This document shows, in pieces, positions 9,494 to 20,375 of a stretch of 38,509 nt of DNA. Below the pieces are notes generated by a model. It searched no databases, was not told the DNA's origin, and saw only the letters and a program-made list of their open reading frames with translations. The DNA lies in contig JADNYV010000324.1 in the NCBI GenBank assembly GCA_015501055.1, positions 1 through 38,509 on the forward strand. The letters are read 5' to 3'. The translations under genes and the position numbers were made by a program. Source of the DNA: Mucidula mucida (Eukaryota > Basidiomycota > Agaricomycetes > Agaricales > Physalacriaceae). Position 1 is the stretch's first letter. The number at the start of each line of letters is the position of its first letter.

Positions 9494-11165
9494 TCATTCA
9501 TAAGAGATACGGATGCCGATACTACCGTTGTCCACAAAGTCCTTGAACAGGGCCGCATGCTCGTCCTTCTGAATCTTGTCGCCCAACTGCTTTGTCTGCA
9601 CCTTGATGGCGACTTCTCTAAGGGCCACGATACGACTCTTCTTCGCCTGTCCTTCAGAACGAGATTGGACCAGCCGTTTCACAGCCTTTAACTGTCGGGG
9701 AAGTATCACGACTGTGAGGCATGTCAACGCCGGTAACGGATGATCTGAGCCACCTTTCGGCTTTTTAGAAAGAAATTCCAGGATTGGCATTGGAATAGCT
9801 GTGTTTCTTCCCGCTAATTCGTCACCGAGAAGGTTGAGCTGAAGGGTGACAAGTGCTTTTTGAGACGTAAGTATTTCGATGAGACGTTCATCGTCGACAT
9901 GACATCGCCGAAATGTGAGATCCGATAACATACAACCAGATCGCTGAAAAAATGCCATGTGACTTGAACGGGGCCAAGCGTGGTAGTGTTGTTCCCCCAT
10001 ATACGATAGGGAACGCAGAGCAGGGAGTGTAATATGACCGAACACAGCATCGTTGTCCTCCGCCATCGCACAAGCAAGGTGGAACGTCGATAGACTCATG
10101 AGTTACGACACGAAGGGTGCCGATAGAAGGAGGGATGGAGACGCCAGCGAGTTTAAGTGTCTCAAGCAGCGGCGCGCGATCCAGGAGATCCAAGACTTGT
10201 ACGAGCGGTATAGCAGCCCAGTGGTCCAGAAGGTGCAAGCTGTGCAAGCGATATCCGGCAGTTGGTGCATCAATGAACCACTGATCAATATTCACTGCTC
10301 TCGTTAACACTTCCACATTCGGTATTGCGGACAAAACTCTTCGCCCGAATGCAGCGTCGCCGACATCAACCCGAGCCGTATGGACTCCGTCTGCATGGGG
10401 AATGTCGGCATTCTCCATGATTGATACGAACTCAGGAATGCCTGTTGGTGGATGAGAAATCTTGAGCGATACGGAGTGTGCCCGTGGGAACAAGCTAATG
10501 AAGGTCTGCAGCGAGGAGATGGTGTAGAGGGGATCGCCGATGTCGCCGTATGTGGTAAAGTGGAAGAGAAGGTGCAGAGGCAGAGCAGATGTTCGCTCAA
10601 TTCTACTTTGCAAGGCTTTCCAGTAAGCATCCCGTTCTTCAGGAGACACCGACATCAAAGGATGAGCGTAAGATTTGCTCCTGTCGCCAGAACCAATCAA
10701 AGGGATAGTGGTCCAGAGCCTGGGATCAGCCAAAACGGTAGTACGCCATCGACGGCAAACCTGAAGGATAGGTGTGTGGATGCGGTGAGACGCAACGATC
10801 TCTTTGAAAACATTTTCCTGCGCAGTCTGGGAAAGGGCGATATAATGAAGGAAAATCTCGCTCAGGACTTCCCCTGGGAGAGCGCGGACTGGGGAGTAGG
10901 CAAGGAGGGATTTATGGGTCGCAATAGAGGAGCGAAGACGCGTCTGCTCTGCCACTGCGTCGGAAAGGAGTCGTTGGACGGTCGCCAGCTTGCCCTGCAG
11001 GCATTATCGGCGTGATTCGAGCCCGGAAAGATTTTCTTCCAGTGACAAAAGCGCCGTTTCATCCAGGAGTAATGACTCCGCGATCTTCTCCATAGTTCGG
11101 CTGTCACAAAGAAAGTTGGCGGGCACGACGTCTGTGATTCCAGAAGCACTCCGGTGAGAATTCAT
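9494..11165 (-). CDS. F-box protein with leucine-rich C-terminus, one in-frame stop
   Basis: Likely SCF ubiquitin-ligase substrate adaptor. After a heptad-like leader (SLEENLSGLE, KLATVQRLLSDAV) comes the agaric-type F-box entry SSIATHKSLLAYSPVRALPG, then EVLSEIFLHYIAL and VCRRWRTTVLADPRLWTTIP. A long leucine-rich part follows. Intron 10058-10106 (49 nt, GTAACT-GAG) keeps phase 0 and joins GTLRV to DNDAVFGHITLPALRSL; the protein ends at 9494. The start chosen is the ATG at 11165, which puts the leader in frame with the F-box. One TAA at 11006-11004 interrupts this frame between ESRR and CLQGKLATV. No GT-AG pair in the right phase removes it, and no ATG occurs between it and the F-box. So the gene is broken, misread, or starts from an exon I cannot see. 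Confidence 0.7.
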
Positions 11166-11472
11166 CACGATAGCTTTCTATATTTCAGTGAGAGACGTTG
11201 AAAGAAGCGGAAGCCCTGGATTACCTTTAATCGCAAATTGTTGGTAGTGGTTGTTCTTGGAAGAGTTAAGAAACGGTCTTATTATCAATTTTGCGGTCAC
11301 GTGATAGATGTGTAAATTCGAAATGATTCTGAACTGAACTTGCTGTGCAACGCAACCTGTCAGTCCATATATCCCTCTTTTATGCTCAATAAGCAATAAC
11401 AGATCAGTCGTTGCCTGTTCGATGGACTTCCTTGTAGGAATGTAGGCGTGCCACGCTTTCTTCTTTGACGCT
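11166..11472. other. Spacer left of the transposon
   Basis: About 300 bp between the F-box start and the left inverted repeat. It presumably holds the F-box promoter. An open frame on the minus strand (11489-11178) crosses into the repeat and is not gene-like. Confidence 0.35.
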
Positions 11473-11516
11473 GAAGAGGACATCAGCAAGTTGCTAGGCC
11501 CGTATTTGGCGTAATC
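11473..11516 (+). repeat. Left arm of inverted repeat (candidate TIR)
   Basis: Read on the minus strand this arm aligns with 18083-18127 at about 34 of 44 positions with one gap. Both share GATTAC, TACG.GCC, the identical 12-mer AACTTGCTGATG and CTCTTC in the same order. It marks the left end of the transposon. Confidence 0.55.
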
Positions 11517-11645
11517 CTACGGGAATTACGCGATTTACGCGATTATGCTTTACTGTAATCCTACAAGGTACATACGAAATTCATACACCTTGAATTACGT
11601 GAGATTACGCCTAAGTTCTGTCCCGGATTACGCCTCGGATTACAC
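11511..11645. repeat. GATTAC-rich subterminal DNA, left
   Basis: GTAATC, GATTACG and near variants (AATTACG, GATTTACG, GATTACAC) recur at least seven times in about 135 bp. The same words crowd the right end near 18050-18095. Clustered subterminal hexamers of this kind are typical transposase-binding sites in cut-and-paste elements; that role is inferred. Confidence 0.5.
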
Positions 11646-11937
11646 CTCGTTCTCATGGTATACCAGTTTATGTTTTCCTTAGTTCGGGGCACACAAGAGA
11701 TTCCAGTAAACAATCGATGTGAATTTAACAGATACGAATACGGCGTCACGCTACGCTACAGAAAATTTTGGTGGTACAGGCAGTACCGGTGTCGAGAGAT
11801 AGTACATTCAGAATGCCCAAGGAAAACAGCGACGGCGACGCGGATGCAGCACGCTCACGCTCACGCGATTGGTGCAGTGCCTAACAGAGGTGTTCGTCCT
11901 CAGCCGCAACTTGACAACACACAATCGGACTTACCAG

Positions 11938-14370
11938 TTAAGGCGACATGAAGAGTGTAGTGGCAGGTTGCTCGTCCTCGTCCTCCTCGTCACGGTCGTT
12001 CCCGGGCACATGGATCTCGCCGCGAGTGGCTTTGATAACAGCCTCCGCCTTGCCAAAAATATCATCCCACTTCGCCTCGCTAAGCTTGCTAGCAGCCGGG
12101 AAAAAGTCGCGCATTGCCTCCGTGCCCCAAGGAACACGTTCAAAAGCGCCTCCTTTGTCGAAGGTCCCAGAAGCCCACTGCGTCAGGCCACGCTTGACCT
12201 GTAATCGATTAAATAAAGGGAAGCCTTCACCAAAGAAAGAACAACTTACTGCCATGACCGCCAGACAAAGCATGCCGGCTGGTGGCCCGTACTTTGCAGA
12301 CCAACCACATCGGATGTACAGTTCCACAAAGTAGGCGAAGGTAGTGATGACCAAAGGTCCACGGAAGATACCTTTCGACTGGGATGAAATACAGTACAAT
12401 CAGTTAATGAAAAAATGCACAATTGACGACGTACCGTTGGATCATCAGGAAACTCGTACAGAAAGCGATTATCGCGAAGCTGGTCCTCTACCCATTCAGC
12501 CCGCAACTCTGGTGTATCATACTCCTCCATGTCCTCACTTTTCCAGTTCTCGGTAACCGATGTTGAACCCGCTTTCCCAAGATTCGATCGGTGTGTGCGA
12601 ACAAAGACACGAGCCTATGGCAGAAGCATCAGACTAAGACAGCACACAAGTGCATAAAATGAGAGGAAACATACTACGACTCCCACTGCTGGGTGCGATG
12701 CACGCTCGACTGAAGTGCCATTTTCGAGCTTGACTTTAGCAGCCGTGAGATGGGGAAAGGCATCGTTGAATTCTGCCTTGACTGTGTCGTCGAACTCGGG
12801 ATGGCTGTTCGACTGGAACGTATCTGCTAGCGTGCTCACCCATTCTAGAAGGCGGCGCATGCAGATATCGTTCCATTTCTTGTGGTCCTCGACGGCGGTA
12901 AAGGGGAGTGTCTTGCTATTCTGGTCCTTTGCGAGAATCTTACCAGATGATTTCCCACGTTCATTTCCGTCGATTGCGGCGACATCAGCGGCGACGAGTT
13001 TGACACCTCTCTTCTTGCCCTACACGCCCATCAGCATCGTCGTCGCAATCAGCAGCAGACATACCTTGGAGATCTTGGATGCTGCACGAGCTGCAGCCTT
13101 GGACTCAGCTGACTCATCAGCGTCGAACTCTCCCTTCACCACCTCCTCCTCCTCCTCATGAACGGCGACGGAATTCGACGACTTGGATGCCCGCCGCTGT
13201 TTGTAGAGTTGCTTGTACTTGGTGTTGAGGCCGCCGATTGTGGGCTTGCTAGCCTTCGCAGGAATTGATCTTGTCCGTTCGTGAGTTCCAATCTAGCAGG
13301 GTTAATAGTATGACTTACTCCGAGTCATCCTTTTTCTTGACTACAGTTGTTTTTGCATGGGCTTGCGGCTTTGGCTTGTCAAGTGCTGCTGTACCGGCAT
13401 CAACGCTGCGCCGAAGATTGGTTTTTGCGCCCTGTAAGTGTTTAAATTAGCAAAGGAATCTACGAAACGGGCGACTTACCCTTCTCTCCTTAGCCTTCTC
13501 ATCACGCTTGGCTTTCTTTGCAGCTTTCTCCTGCTTGGCTCTTCTCATCGCCTTATACTCTCGGTATCCTTTGCCATCGCTGCTCTCAGATCCAGAGGAA
13601 GGTCGAGTACGTTTCTGTCTGCGGTGAGTTTTCTTCTCGCGATCCGGCGAAGGCTCATAGACGTCCGAGTCACCAGAGTCTACGCTTTCTTGAATATCAT
13701 CATGGATCACCTTCGATACAATGCCTCGCGTAGCTCGATGACGGGCTGGAGTAACTGGCGCAACGTCCATTTCCACATCACTCGCACCGCCGCCGACATT
13801 GCCACCGTCGCTCATGCTGACATCGTCACCGCCGCTGATGCCTTCGGATTCCGTATAAGGTGGATCATCGACGAGTCCGAGCTCTGCATTCATAGCGGCA
13901 TTGGCAGCAGCACGGCGAGTCGTCGAGTTGTCTGATGCATTATCGTCGGACTGCTCGGCATCGCCCCCCGCACCCGCAAGTGCAGGTGATGGTGATTTTG
14001 TGATGCTTGTTGGCGAGGGGGGTGCTGGCGGTGAAGGCGGCTGCGGTGGCGCGGTAGAGGGACGAACCAGAAGCTTGCGTGGCTTTGCCTTCGCAGCAAT
14101 GCCGCCATCAGCTATGTCGGGACGAATATTCTGGGAATCAAGACGCTTTTTAGCGTCCGCGGCCTCGAAGGAAGAAATTCTAGCCTTGGATTCTGCCATT
14201 TTCTTTGCCCTTTCGTCCTCCTCATCCTTTTCGGCCTGCTTCTCCGCGTCCTTTTCAGCCTGCTTCTTCTCCCTCTCAGCTTGCTGCTCCTTTCGCGTCT
14301 GTGGTTTTCGAACACCCTCAGGCAGCGTATAGACCTTGTCGCGGTTACGTGTGCGCAGACCGGTGGACAT
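11938..14370 (-). CDS. Transposon partner protein, charged N-terminus, DUF6532-like C-terminus
   Basis: Second gene of the element, divergent from the transposase. From the ATG at 14370 it reads STGLRTRNRDKVYTLPEG, then a Lys/Glu coiled-coil-like run (EREKKQAEKDAEKQAEKDEE), a proline/serine-rich stretch, an acidic part (GDDVSMSDGG) and a Lys/Arg-rich nuclear-localisation-like part (MRRAKQEKAAKKAKRDEKAK). Later exons give VKLVAADVAAIDGNERGKSS, CMRRLLEWVSTLADTFQSN and GIFRGPLVITTFAYFVELYI, then CLAVMAVERGLTQWASGTF. The last part has the layout I associate with DUF6532-type C-terminal domains, but that is only by eye. About seven exons with intact frames total roughly 760 residues. It ends DEEDEDEQPATTLFMSP at 11938. 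Its position inside the repeats suggests a role in transposition or regulation. Confidence 0.6.
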
Positions 14371-14543
14371 GGCTGGGTGGGTCAGCCAAGGCAAAGATAC
14401 GTCTAGAGACGGTCGTGGAGTCAAGGAAGGAACCGGCGTGATATAAGTCCAACTTTGAAATTGTGTTCGGAGTCATCGTAAGCTGCTCGATCATAAACAA
14501 ATTGCGGTGCTTAATCATCTCTCGCAGTTACAGCTAACCAACT
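14371..14543. promoter_or_regulatory. Divergent intergenic promoter region of the transposon
   Basis: The 173 bp between the two start codons must hold the promoters of both transposon genes. I see no clear TATA box; the assignment rests on gene arrangement alone. Confidence 0.4.
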
Positions 14544-17500
14544 ATGCCTCGCACCCCCACAGTTTCTACTACCTCTATCCGCCGCACTTCCTGCCCATAT
14601 CCAGGATGTTTGAAGACCTTCAAGCCGGGCAACACCAGCGGACTCACTCGCCACGTCAAAGCTATCCACCACAAGATTCAGCAGCCACCATCCAACCCGA
14701 CACCAGCCTCACCCCCTCCTGCTTCCAATGATAGCGACGACCAGGAAATGCGCCACGATTTCACGCCGCCATCGCCGCAGGATGAAGGACCAGAGCGGCA
14801 GCCCACCCCGGAGCCTGAGCTTCCTCGGCATCACAAGACCTTTCATCCTCATCTCACCGGTAAATACACTTGTCTATTCCTTTGATAAAATCAATCTCAT
14901 CGACTTAAAGGTACACCATGTGATGAAAACGGGCACGATCTACCCAACGGCACTCCTCCTCCTCCACCGCCGCCCCCTATCAATGCGCAGAATCCATGGG
15001 CGCCATTCGCAGATCAGGTTGCCTTTCGCATGGCTAATCTATTATTCAAGCAGATGGAGGCATCGAAGGCGGATATTGATGAGATCATGGAGTGTTGGTC
15101 TCTGTCGTTGATGGGCACGGATAGGACTGGCCCGTTTTCCGACCACGATCACCTCTTCAACAGCATCGATGCCATCCCCTTTGGAAGTGCTCCATGGAAG
15201 TGCTTCCAGACGGCTGATGATCCTACTCTTCCTCCCACTGCACCGTCGTGGATGAAGGAGCGCTACCAGATCTGGTACCGCGATCCCGACGTCGTTATCG
15301 CCAATATGCTATCCAACCCCGACTTTGCCGGGGAATTCGATACTCGCCCGTACGTTCATCTCGGCGCAGATGGAAAACGCCGCTGGAGCGAATTTATGTC
15401 TGGGAACTATTCGTGGAATCATGCGGTGCGGTTATCTTTACGTCTAGCATGCTGCACGTTGCTGAACCATTATTACAGACAAAGATCTATCAGGATGATC
15501 CAACAACGAAGGGCGCCATGTACGTTCCAATCATTGTTGGGAGCGATAAGACAACCGTCTCTGTCATGACGGGCAACGTCGAATACCATCCTTTGTACGC
15601 GATGATTGGAAACATCCACGGCGGCGCTCGACGTGCACATCGTAACGGTGTTATTCCGATTGGCTTCCTAGCAATACCTAAAGGTGTGTGCTACTAAGCT
15701 GCATATTCAAAAGGCCTTGTTCATTGACCTCTTTGCCAGCCGATCGACAATATGATGGCGATGTAGCCTATCGGAACTTCAAGCGACAGCTGTACCATGA
15801 ATCGATTGCCTCAATTCTTCGTCCGTTGAAGCCAGCAATGGAGGTTCCCGTCGTTCGTCGATGCCCTGATGGCCACTTTCGTCGAGTCATATATGACTTG
15901 GCGGCCTACATTGCCGATTATCCTGAGCAGGTTCTTTTGGCCGGCGTTGTTTCCGGATGGTGTCCAAAGTATGTATGTTCAACTGTGAGTATAGACTGTG
16001 TTGCTTACTACTTGATCTCTAGATGCACGGCACTCAGCTCGGATCTGGATGGCCTCAATGCACGCCCGCGATCCCAGGAGTATACCGAGAAGTTGAGCGA
16101 CGAGTTTGGTGGTGAGGGCACTCGGTTATGGGATAATTGGGGTATAGATGAATCTGTTGAGGTTCGTGCACTTCGCGTGGTGTTCGTTCTTATTCTAACA
16201 CGCTTCGTAGCCCTTTACGACTGAATTCCCCGAGCGGACATTCATGAGATGATGGCATCCGACCTCCTTCATCAACTTATCAAAGGAACGTTCAAGGATC
16301 ACCTCGTTGATTGGGTGGGCGAGTATCTCGAGCTCACGGAAGGCAGTACACGCGCAAAAGAGATTATGGATGATATTGATTGTCGGTTAGTGTTCTTTCG
16401 TTTTGTGTAGATCGGTGAGGCTGATCTAGTATTCAGGATTGCAGCATCTCCTCAGTTCCCAGGATTGCGCCGCTTTCCTCAAGGACGACGGTACAAGCAG
16501 TGGACCGGTGACGATTCCAAGGCGCTTATGAAGGTATGCTTCCATTTGTGATGATAATCTGATATCTAAACGTTGTGTAGGTTTTTCTGCCAGCTATTGC
16601 GGAGTACGTTGAAGACGATGTTGTCAAATGCATCGCCGCGTTTATTGATTTCTGCTACCTGGCCCGTAAATCCGACATCACAGAGGATACCCTTGTCGAC
16701 ATGCAAGCTGCTCTTACATGCTTTCACACCTACCGTCAGGTCTTCATCCGTGCTGGTGTACGTGAAAACTTCAACCTTCCGCGCCAGCATGCTATGAAGC
16801 ATTACTTCGACAACATCGTTGCTTTCGGTCCCCCAAACGGTCTTTGTTCATCAATTACAGAGTCTCGCCACATCACTGCCGTGAAGAAACCTTGGCGGCG
16901 GTCTAATGCTACAACGCGTTAAGCCAGATGCTTCTCATCAATCAGCGTCTGGACAAGCTCCACGCTCTCTACGCCGATCTCGTATTCCGGAATCTGCTCC
17001 CTCCTTCACATGCACCGCGTCCAGAGCCTTTTGATGGCGGCGACGAAGATGAAGGGCCCGTTGATGACAATCGGGTGCTTGCTGAAGTCGTGCATGCTGT
17101 AACGCGAAGTCAGCTTTGTGAATCTTTTAATTCTTCATGAACACTCATTTGTTTTATAGAGCCGCTTGCCATGTATTCACGCGATCTGTATGAACTGGCC
17201 GTTGATGTTGATCAGCCTACTCTCCCAGAGCTCACGCGTCGATTCCTCTATGAGCAGCTCCACGCTGGCGATGTCATTCCTGACAACATTGACGACTGTC
17301 CACATATCGACTCCAATGTCTACGTTCATCATTCTGCTATCGCCTACTTCTATGCCCCGAGTGACATATCAGGGATACACGGTATGAAACGCGAACACAT
17401 TCGATCTACGCCCTCGTGGTACGGATATCCTCGCCGTGATTGTGCGCTTGTGGTTGAAGATGCGGACAAACCGGGCTTCCACGGCATGAGTGTTGTTCGC

Positions 17501-17821
17501 ATCCTCTTGTTCTTTTCCTTCACGCAGAGTGGGGTAGAGTACCCGTGTGCGCTCGTTCACTGGTTCAATCGATATGGTGCCCGACCAGACCCCAAGACGG
17601 GTATGTGGATGGTGAAGCCGGACAACCGTGGTCGTGATAGCAGAGAGCCATATCTCAGTGTTGTTCATCTTGATTCTCTTTTTCGTGGCGTACAGCTTCT
17701 TCCTGTATTCGGACCTGATCCGCTTCCAAAGGACTTTCACTACTCAGATACTTTAGATGCTTTCGATGCGTTCTATGTAAATAAGTATGTAGATTACCAT
17801 GCATACGAGATGATATTTTAA
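14544..17821 (+). CDS. Plavaka-type transposase with C2H2 finger, two frameshifts
   Basis: Transposase of the Plavaka group (related to KDZ-type fungal transposons). A finger-like N-terminus (CPYPGCLKTFKPGNTSGLTR followed by HVKAIHH) leads to GTPCDENGHDLPNGTPPPP, IWYRDPDVVIANMLSNPDF, FMSGNYSWNHA, VGSDKTTVSVMTGNVEYHPL, RRAHRNGVIPIGFLAIPK, RCPDGHFRRVIYDLAAYIAD, LIKGTFKDHLVDWV, LRRFPQGRRYKQWTGDDSKA and GLCSSITESRHITAVKKPWR, all hallmark blocks in the expected order. Exons 14544-14859, 14911-15425, 15479-15683 and onward from 15740 splice in phase. Two frame breaks stand out: the C4 run at 16228-16231 is one base short (expected FPRADIHEMM), and near 16905 WRRSN loses the frame before NALSQMLLINQRLDK. 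The C-terminal segment (17171-17821) contains PLPKDFHYSDTLDAFDAFY. Confidence 0.85.
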
Positions 17822-18049
17822 GAACTTGACATGCTTGAAGTTTGACCAAGGGAAGACAGTCGGTGAGTTGTGTGGCAGGTTGCGACTCGGAGATGCATCA
17901 CCATTTGCGAAGGATTCCAAAAACATTGCATTGGCATAAGACGGAGTTGAACCACGGCTGTACAAAGTCAGCCGTAAGTCACACTAGAAGGTGTAATGCA
18001 CCGTAACCTCTGAACCAGCATAATACGGCGTAAGTCGACCATATTTGCT

Positions 18050-18095
18050 GTTTGAGATTACACCTCATTATGCGATTACACTGATTACACTACTT
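18050..18095. repeat. GATTAC-rich subterminal DNA, right
   Basis: GATTACACCT, GCGATTACAC and GATTACAC occur within 46 bp, mirroring the left subterminal block in opposite orientation. Confidence 0.5.
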
Positions 18096-18127
18096 TACGA
18101 GCCTTCGAACTTGCTGATGAGCTCTTC
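18083..18127 (-). repeat. Right arm of inverted repeat (candidate TIR)
   Basis: Partner of 11473-11516 (see that entry for the alignment). It lies 260 bp beyond the transposase stop. Confidence 0.55.
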
Positions 18128-18189
18128 CGAACGTGGAGGAACTCTATATTCTCTGGGCCTCCGTAGCAGACTATGAAGACGGACATAGT

Positions 18190-19073
18190 ATGGACCACTG
18201 TATTCCGCTGGACTTTGGCGCTGACACTGTACGCTCGCGATTTGGCATCCCCTCCGTCGTCGATAGTCATGGGCCTGGTCTGTTCTTGAAGGACCTTATA
18301 TTCGCTGGACTGAGCCTCAATCCGTTGTGCATGGGAATGCACGGCTGTGGTTCTGTGCACCTCTTGGATTTCCTATGCACATCTGGTCTTCTTCGAGGTG
18401 CAGAGAAGATGTCCGTCGAGTTCAACTTTGGTGACACGGACGATTTGCGGCGACTACAAGCTCTGATGAACATGGCGCGGTCGGAGTTTAGTCTTAAGAA
18501 TGTTGGATGTAAGTATCCTCGCTTTCGTCGCGCCACCGTACTGACGACTTTGCCTTTGATTTTTCAGTACTTGATGGCCTGACCCCCAATTTCGCTCATG
18601 TCAGACCTCTTATCGGCTTTGGAACTTTGACGCACTACCGCTTCGGTATCACCGTTAGGGTGGGACAATTCCTCGATGACAGCCGTGATCTGCTTTGGCG
18701 CCATATTGTGTCCTCGCTCGGGATTACACAGCATCAGGTGAAAGAGCTCACGATCGATATGATTATACTGTTGCCGACAGACTTAACGTATCCTGGGGTT
18801 CAAGCAGACGAATCGAGCCAACTTTGGAGATGGTTTGACTTGGATGCCACCTTGTGTGGGATTGGACTGGAAAGTCTATGCGTCGAGCTTCACACTGACG
18901 TACCGTGGGCGAGTATAGATCCGCCGTACAGCTTTGAAGAGTTTAGTGCGACTGCGATTCATTGGGTGGTAGCGGGTCTACCACGCGCCGCGTGGTACTT
19001 TTGGCTTACTGATGTGGAAGGCGCGACGGGCGGAGGGAGGGGATATATACAATTTCAGAATCATGTCTATTGA
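18190..19073 (+). CDS. F-box-type leucine-rich protein lacking its N-terminus
   Basis: Unknown protein resembling the C-terminal half of agaric F-box/LRR proteins. Two exons, 18190-18508 and 18568-19073, with a clear GTAAGT...TTTTCAG intron (59 nt, phase 1), give 274 residues. It contains VHLLDFLCTSGLLRGAEKMS, HIVSSLGITQHQVKELTIDM and a closing LWRWFDLDATLCGIGLESLC, the W..LD..L...L..L pattern common near the end of these proteins. The frame closes upstream at a TGA (18118-18120), and no F-box is found. The first in-frame ATG is at 18190, only 62 bp from the transposon's right arm. The simplest reading is a gene whose 5' part was lost or displaced by the insertion; a short upstream exon could also exist. 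Confidence 0.5.
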
Positions 19074-20375
19074 AAATCGTTGAATAAAGACATTCTGATA
19101 ACACTGTCACTTCCCTGCGGCGTTTCTAGGAATGGCACTGAATCTGCCAGTATGGGTTATGCAAGACTGTGAGGGGAACCTAGGGTGGTTATACGTGTCG
19201 CCACGAACATTCTCAACGATGTCGACGGCCTCACCGCGACCATCGCTCTCATCCGCGCTTTGCGCCGGTATCTGTACCACTGGAATGCACGACTTGCGAC
19301 AAGGCTTAACCTACCGCCTTTGATTCCTCCCGATTCCGACGCTTACGTCGACGTGCTTGCCTGCGACAGTGGCTCGGTTCCAGGTAGGAGGTGCGAAGCC
19401 GTGGCTGACGGTAGTTGTACTCCTTCTCCCGCCTTCTTCTGCTATAATGGTAGTGATAAACGCGTAACCGGCGGCAAGGCGGGTAATGTAACTCCCTTAC
19501 TTTCGCCCTCTAAAGCGCTGAAGTCCTTGTTGTACGTATAGCTGTTTCGATATGCTCTCTCAGGTCCCACGTTCCGACTCTCAAAACACTTTCTCTGCTG
19601 TGCACTAGTTGTAGAGCCTGATCTTCTTGGTAGGCGTGTTGTTGATATCACGTATGCAAGGGCTGTCCTCATCAAGCTTGTTAGCGTCCTGATCGAGTGA
19701 TGGCGGACGACCGACATGAATCCTCCCTTCCTCAGAGGACGAACAATACTGCGGTAGAGCAGGTAGTTCGACCGAACGTTGTTGTTTTTGGTTCCTTTTA
19801 TGAAGCAGATTGTACAACTGCTCAGTCATTGGCGGCGACTTTCTCACTTATTGTCACATTTATGCTCATTGGGAGAGCGGCAGATTCAAGGAGTTAAAGG
19901 CTTTGGATGCTCCATGAACCATGAGGGTCGGAGTCCTGTCGGAGTCTGGACTCTGAGGTGATAACTACGGATGATCGAAGATCATGATCAATTTCTTCAT
20001 CTATGGCTGGAGAACATCCCTACCGGACTATAATCGGGTACACTAGGTCTGCCTCGCCAGCGTTTACGGCGCGGCAGTGGCTCGGCCATCTTGCGGAGCT
20101 CTAAATATGCAGTGTTGATTTCCATCTAGGGTTGGTAATTCTTGTCGCAAAAACCGACCATAGGCTCAGAAAGCGTCCAGTTGGCGACCTACATCCCTTC
20201 CTTCGGCGCGCGTAATGCTACTTTCCAAATGGCCGACGTTCGTCAATATGTTGTTGCCGGGTTTCAAGCGCCCCAGCGCGTTCCGTCCAGAAAATGACTT
20301 TACGCGCTCAAGCTTCTCCCCTGGGACATTACGCATATTTGCCTCTATTCAGACCTCGACGAAGCCCAGGCCGAG
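19074..20375. other. Gene-poor stretch with protein remnants
   Basis: 1.3 kb without a complete gene. An open frame at 19185-19541 begins VIRVATNILNDVDGLTATIA and runs through LRRYLYHWNARLATRLNLPP and DSDAYVDVLACDSGSVPG, which has good coding composition but no family I recognise and no clear start. The rest, to 20375, is unassigned. Confidence 0.35.

Larger units (their letters stand above)
11473..18127. mobile_element. Two-gene Plavaka-type DNA transposon
   Basis: A 6.65-kb unit bounded by imperfect inverted repeats (11473-11516 and 18083-18127). It contains two divergent genes: a C2H2-type Plavaka transposase (14544-17821, plus) and a charged partner protein (14370-11938, minus), separated by about 170 bp. 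Subterminal DNA on both sides (about 11511-11645 and 18050-18095) is packed with GATTAC/GTAATC words. I could not find a convincing target-site duplication next to the repeats, so the exact ends are tentative. The transposase has two frame breaks, so this copy is probably not autonomous unless those are read errors. Confidence 0.6.

Noticed and set aside
13887..14441. Plus-strand open frames opposite the transposon partner gene
   Set aside because: Low-complexity antisense of the Lys/Glu- and Pro/Ser-rich exon; no homology-like blocks.
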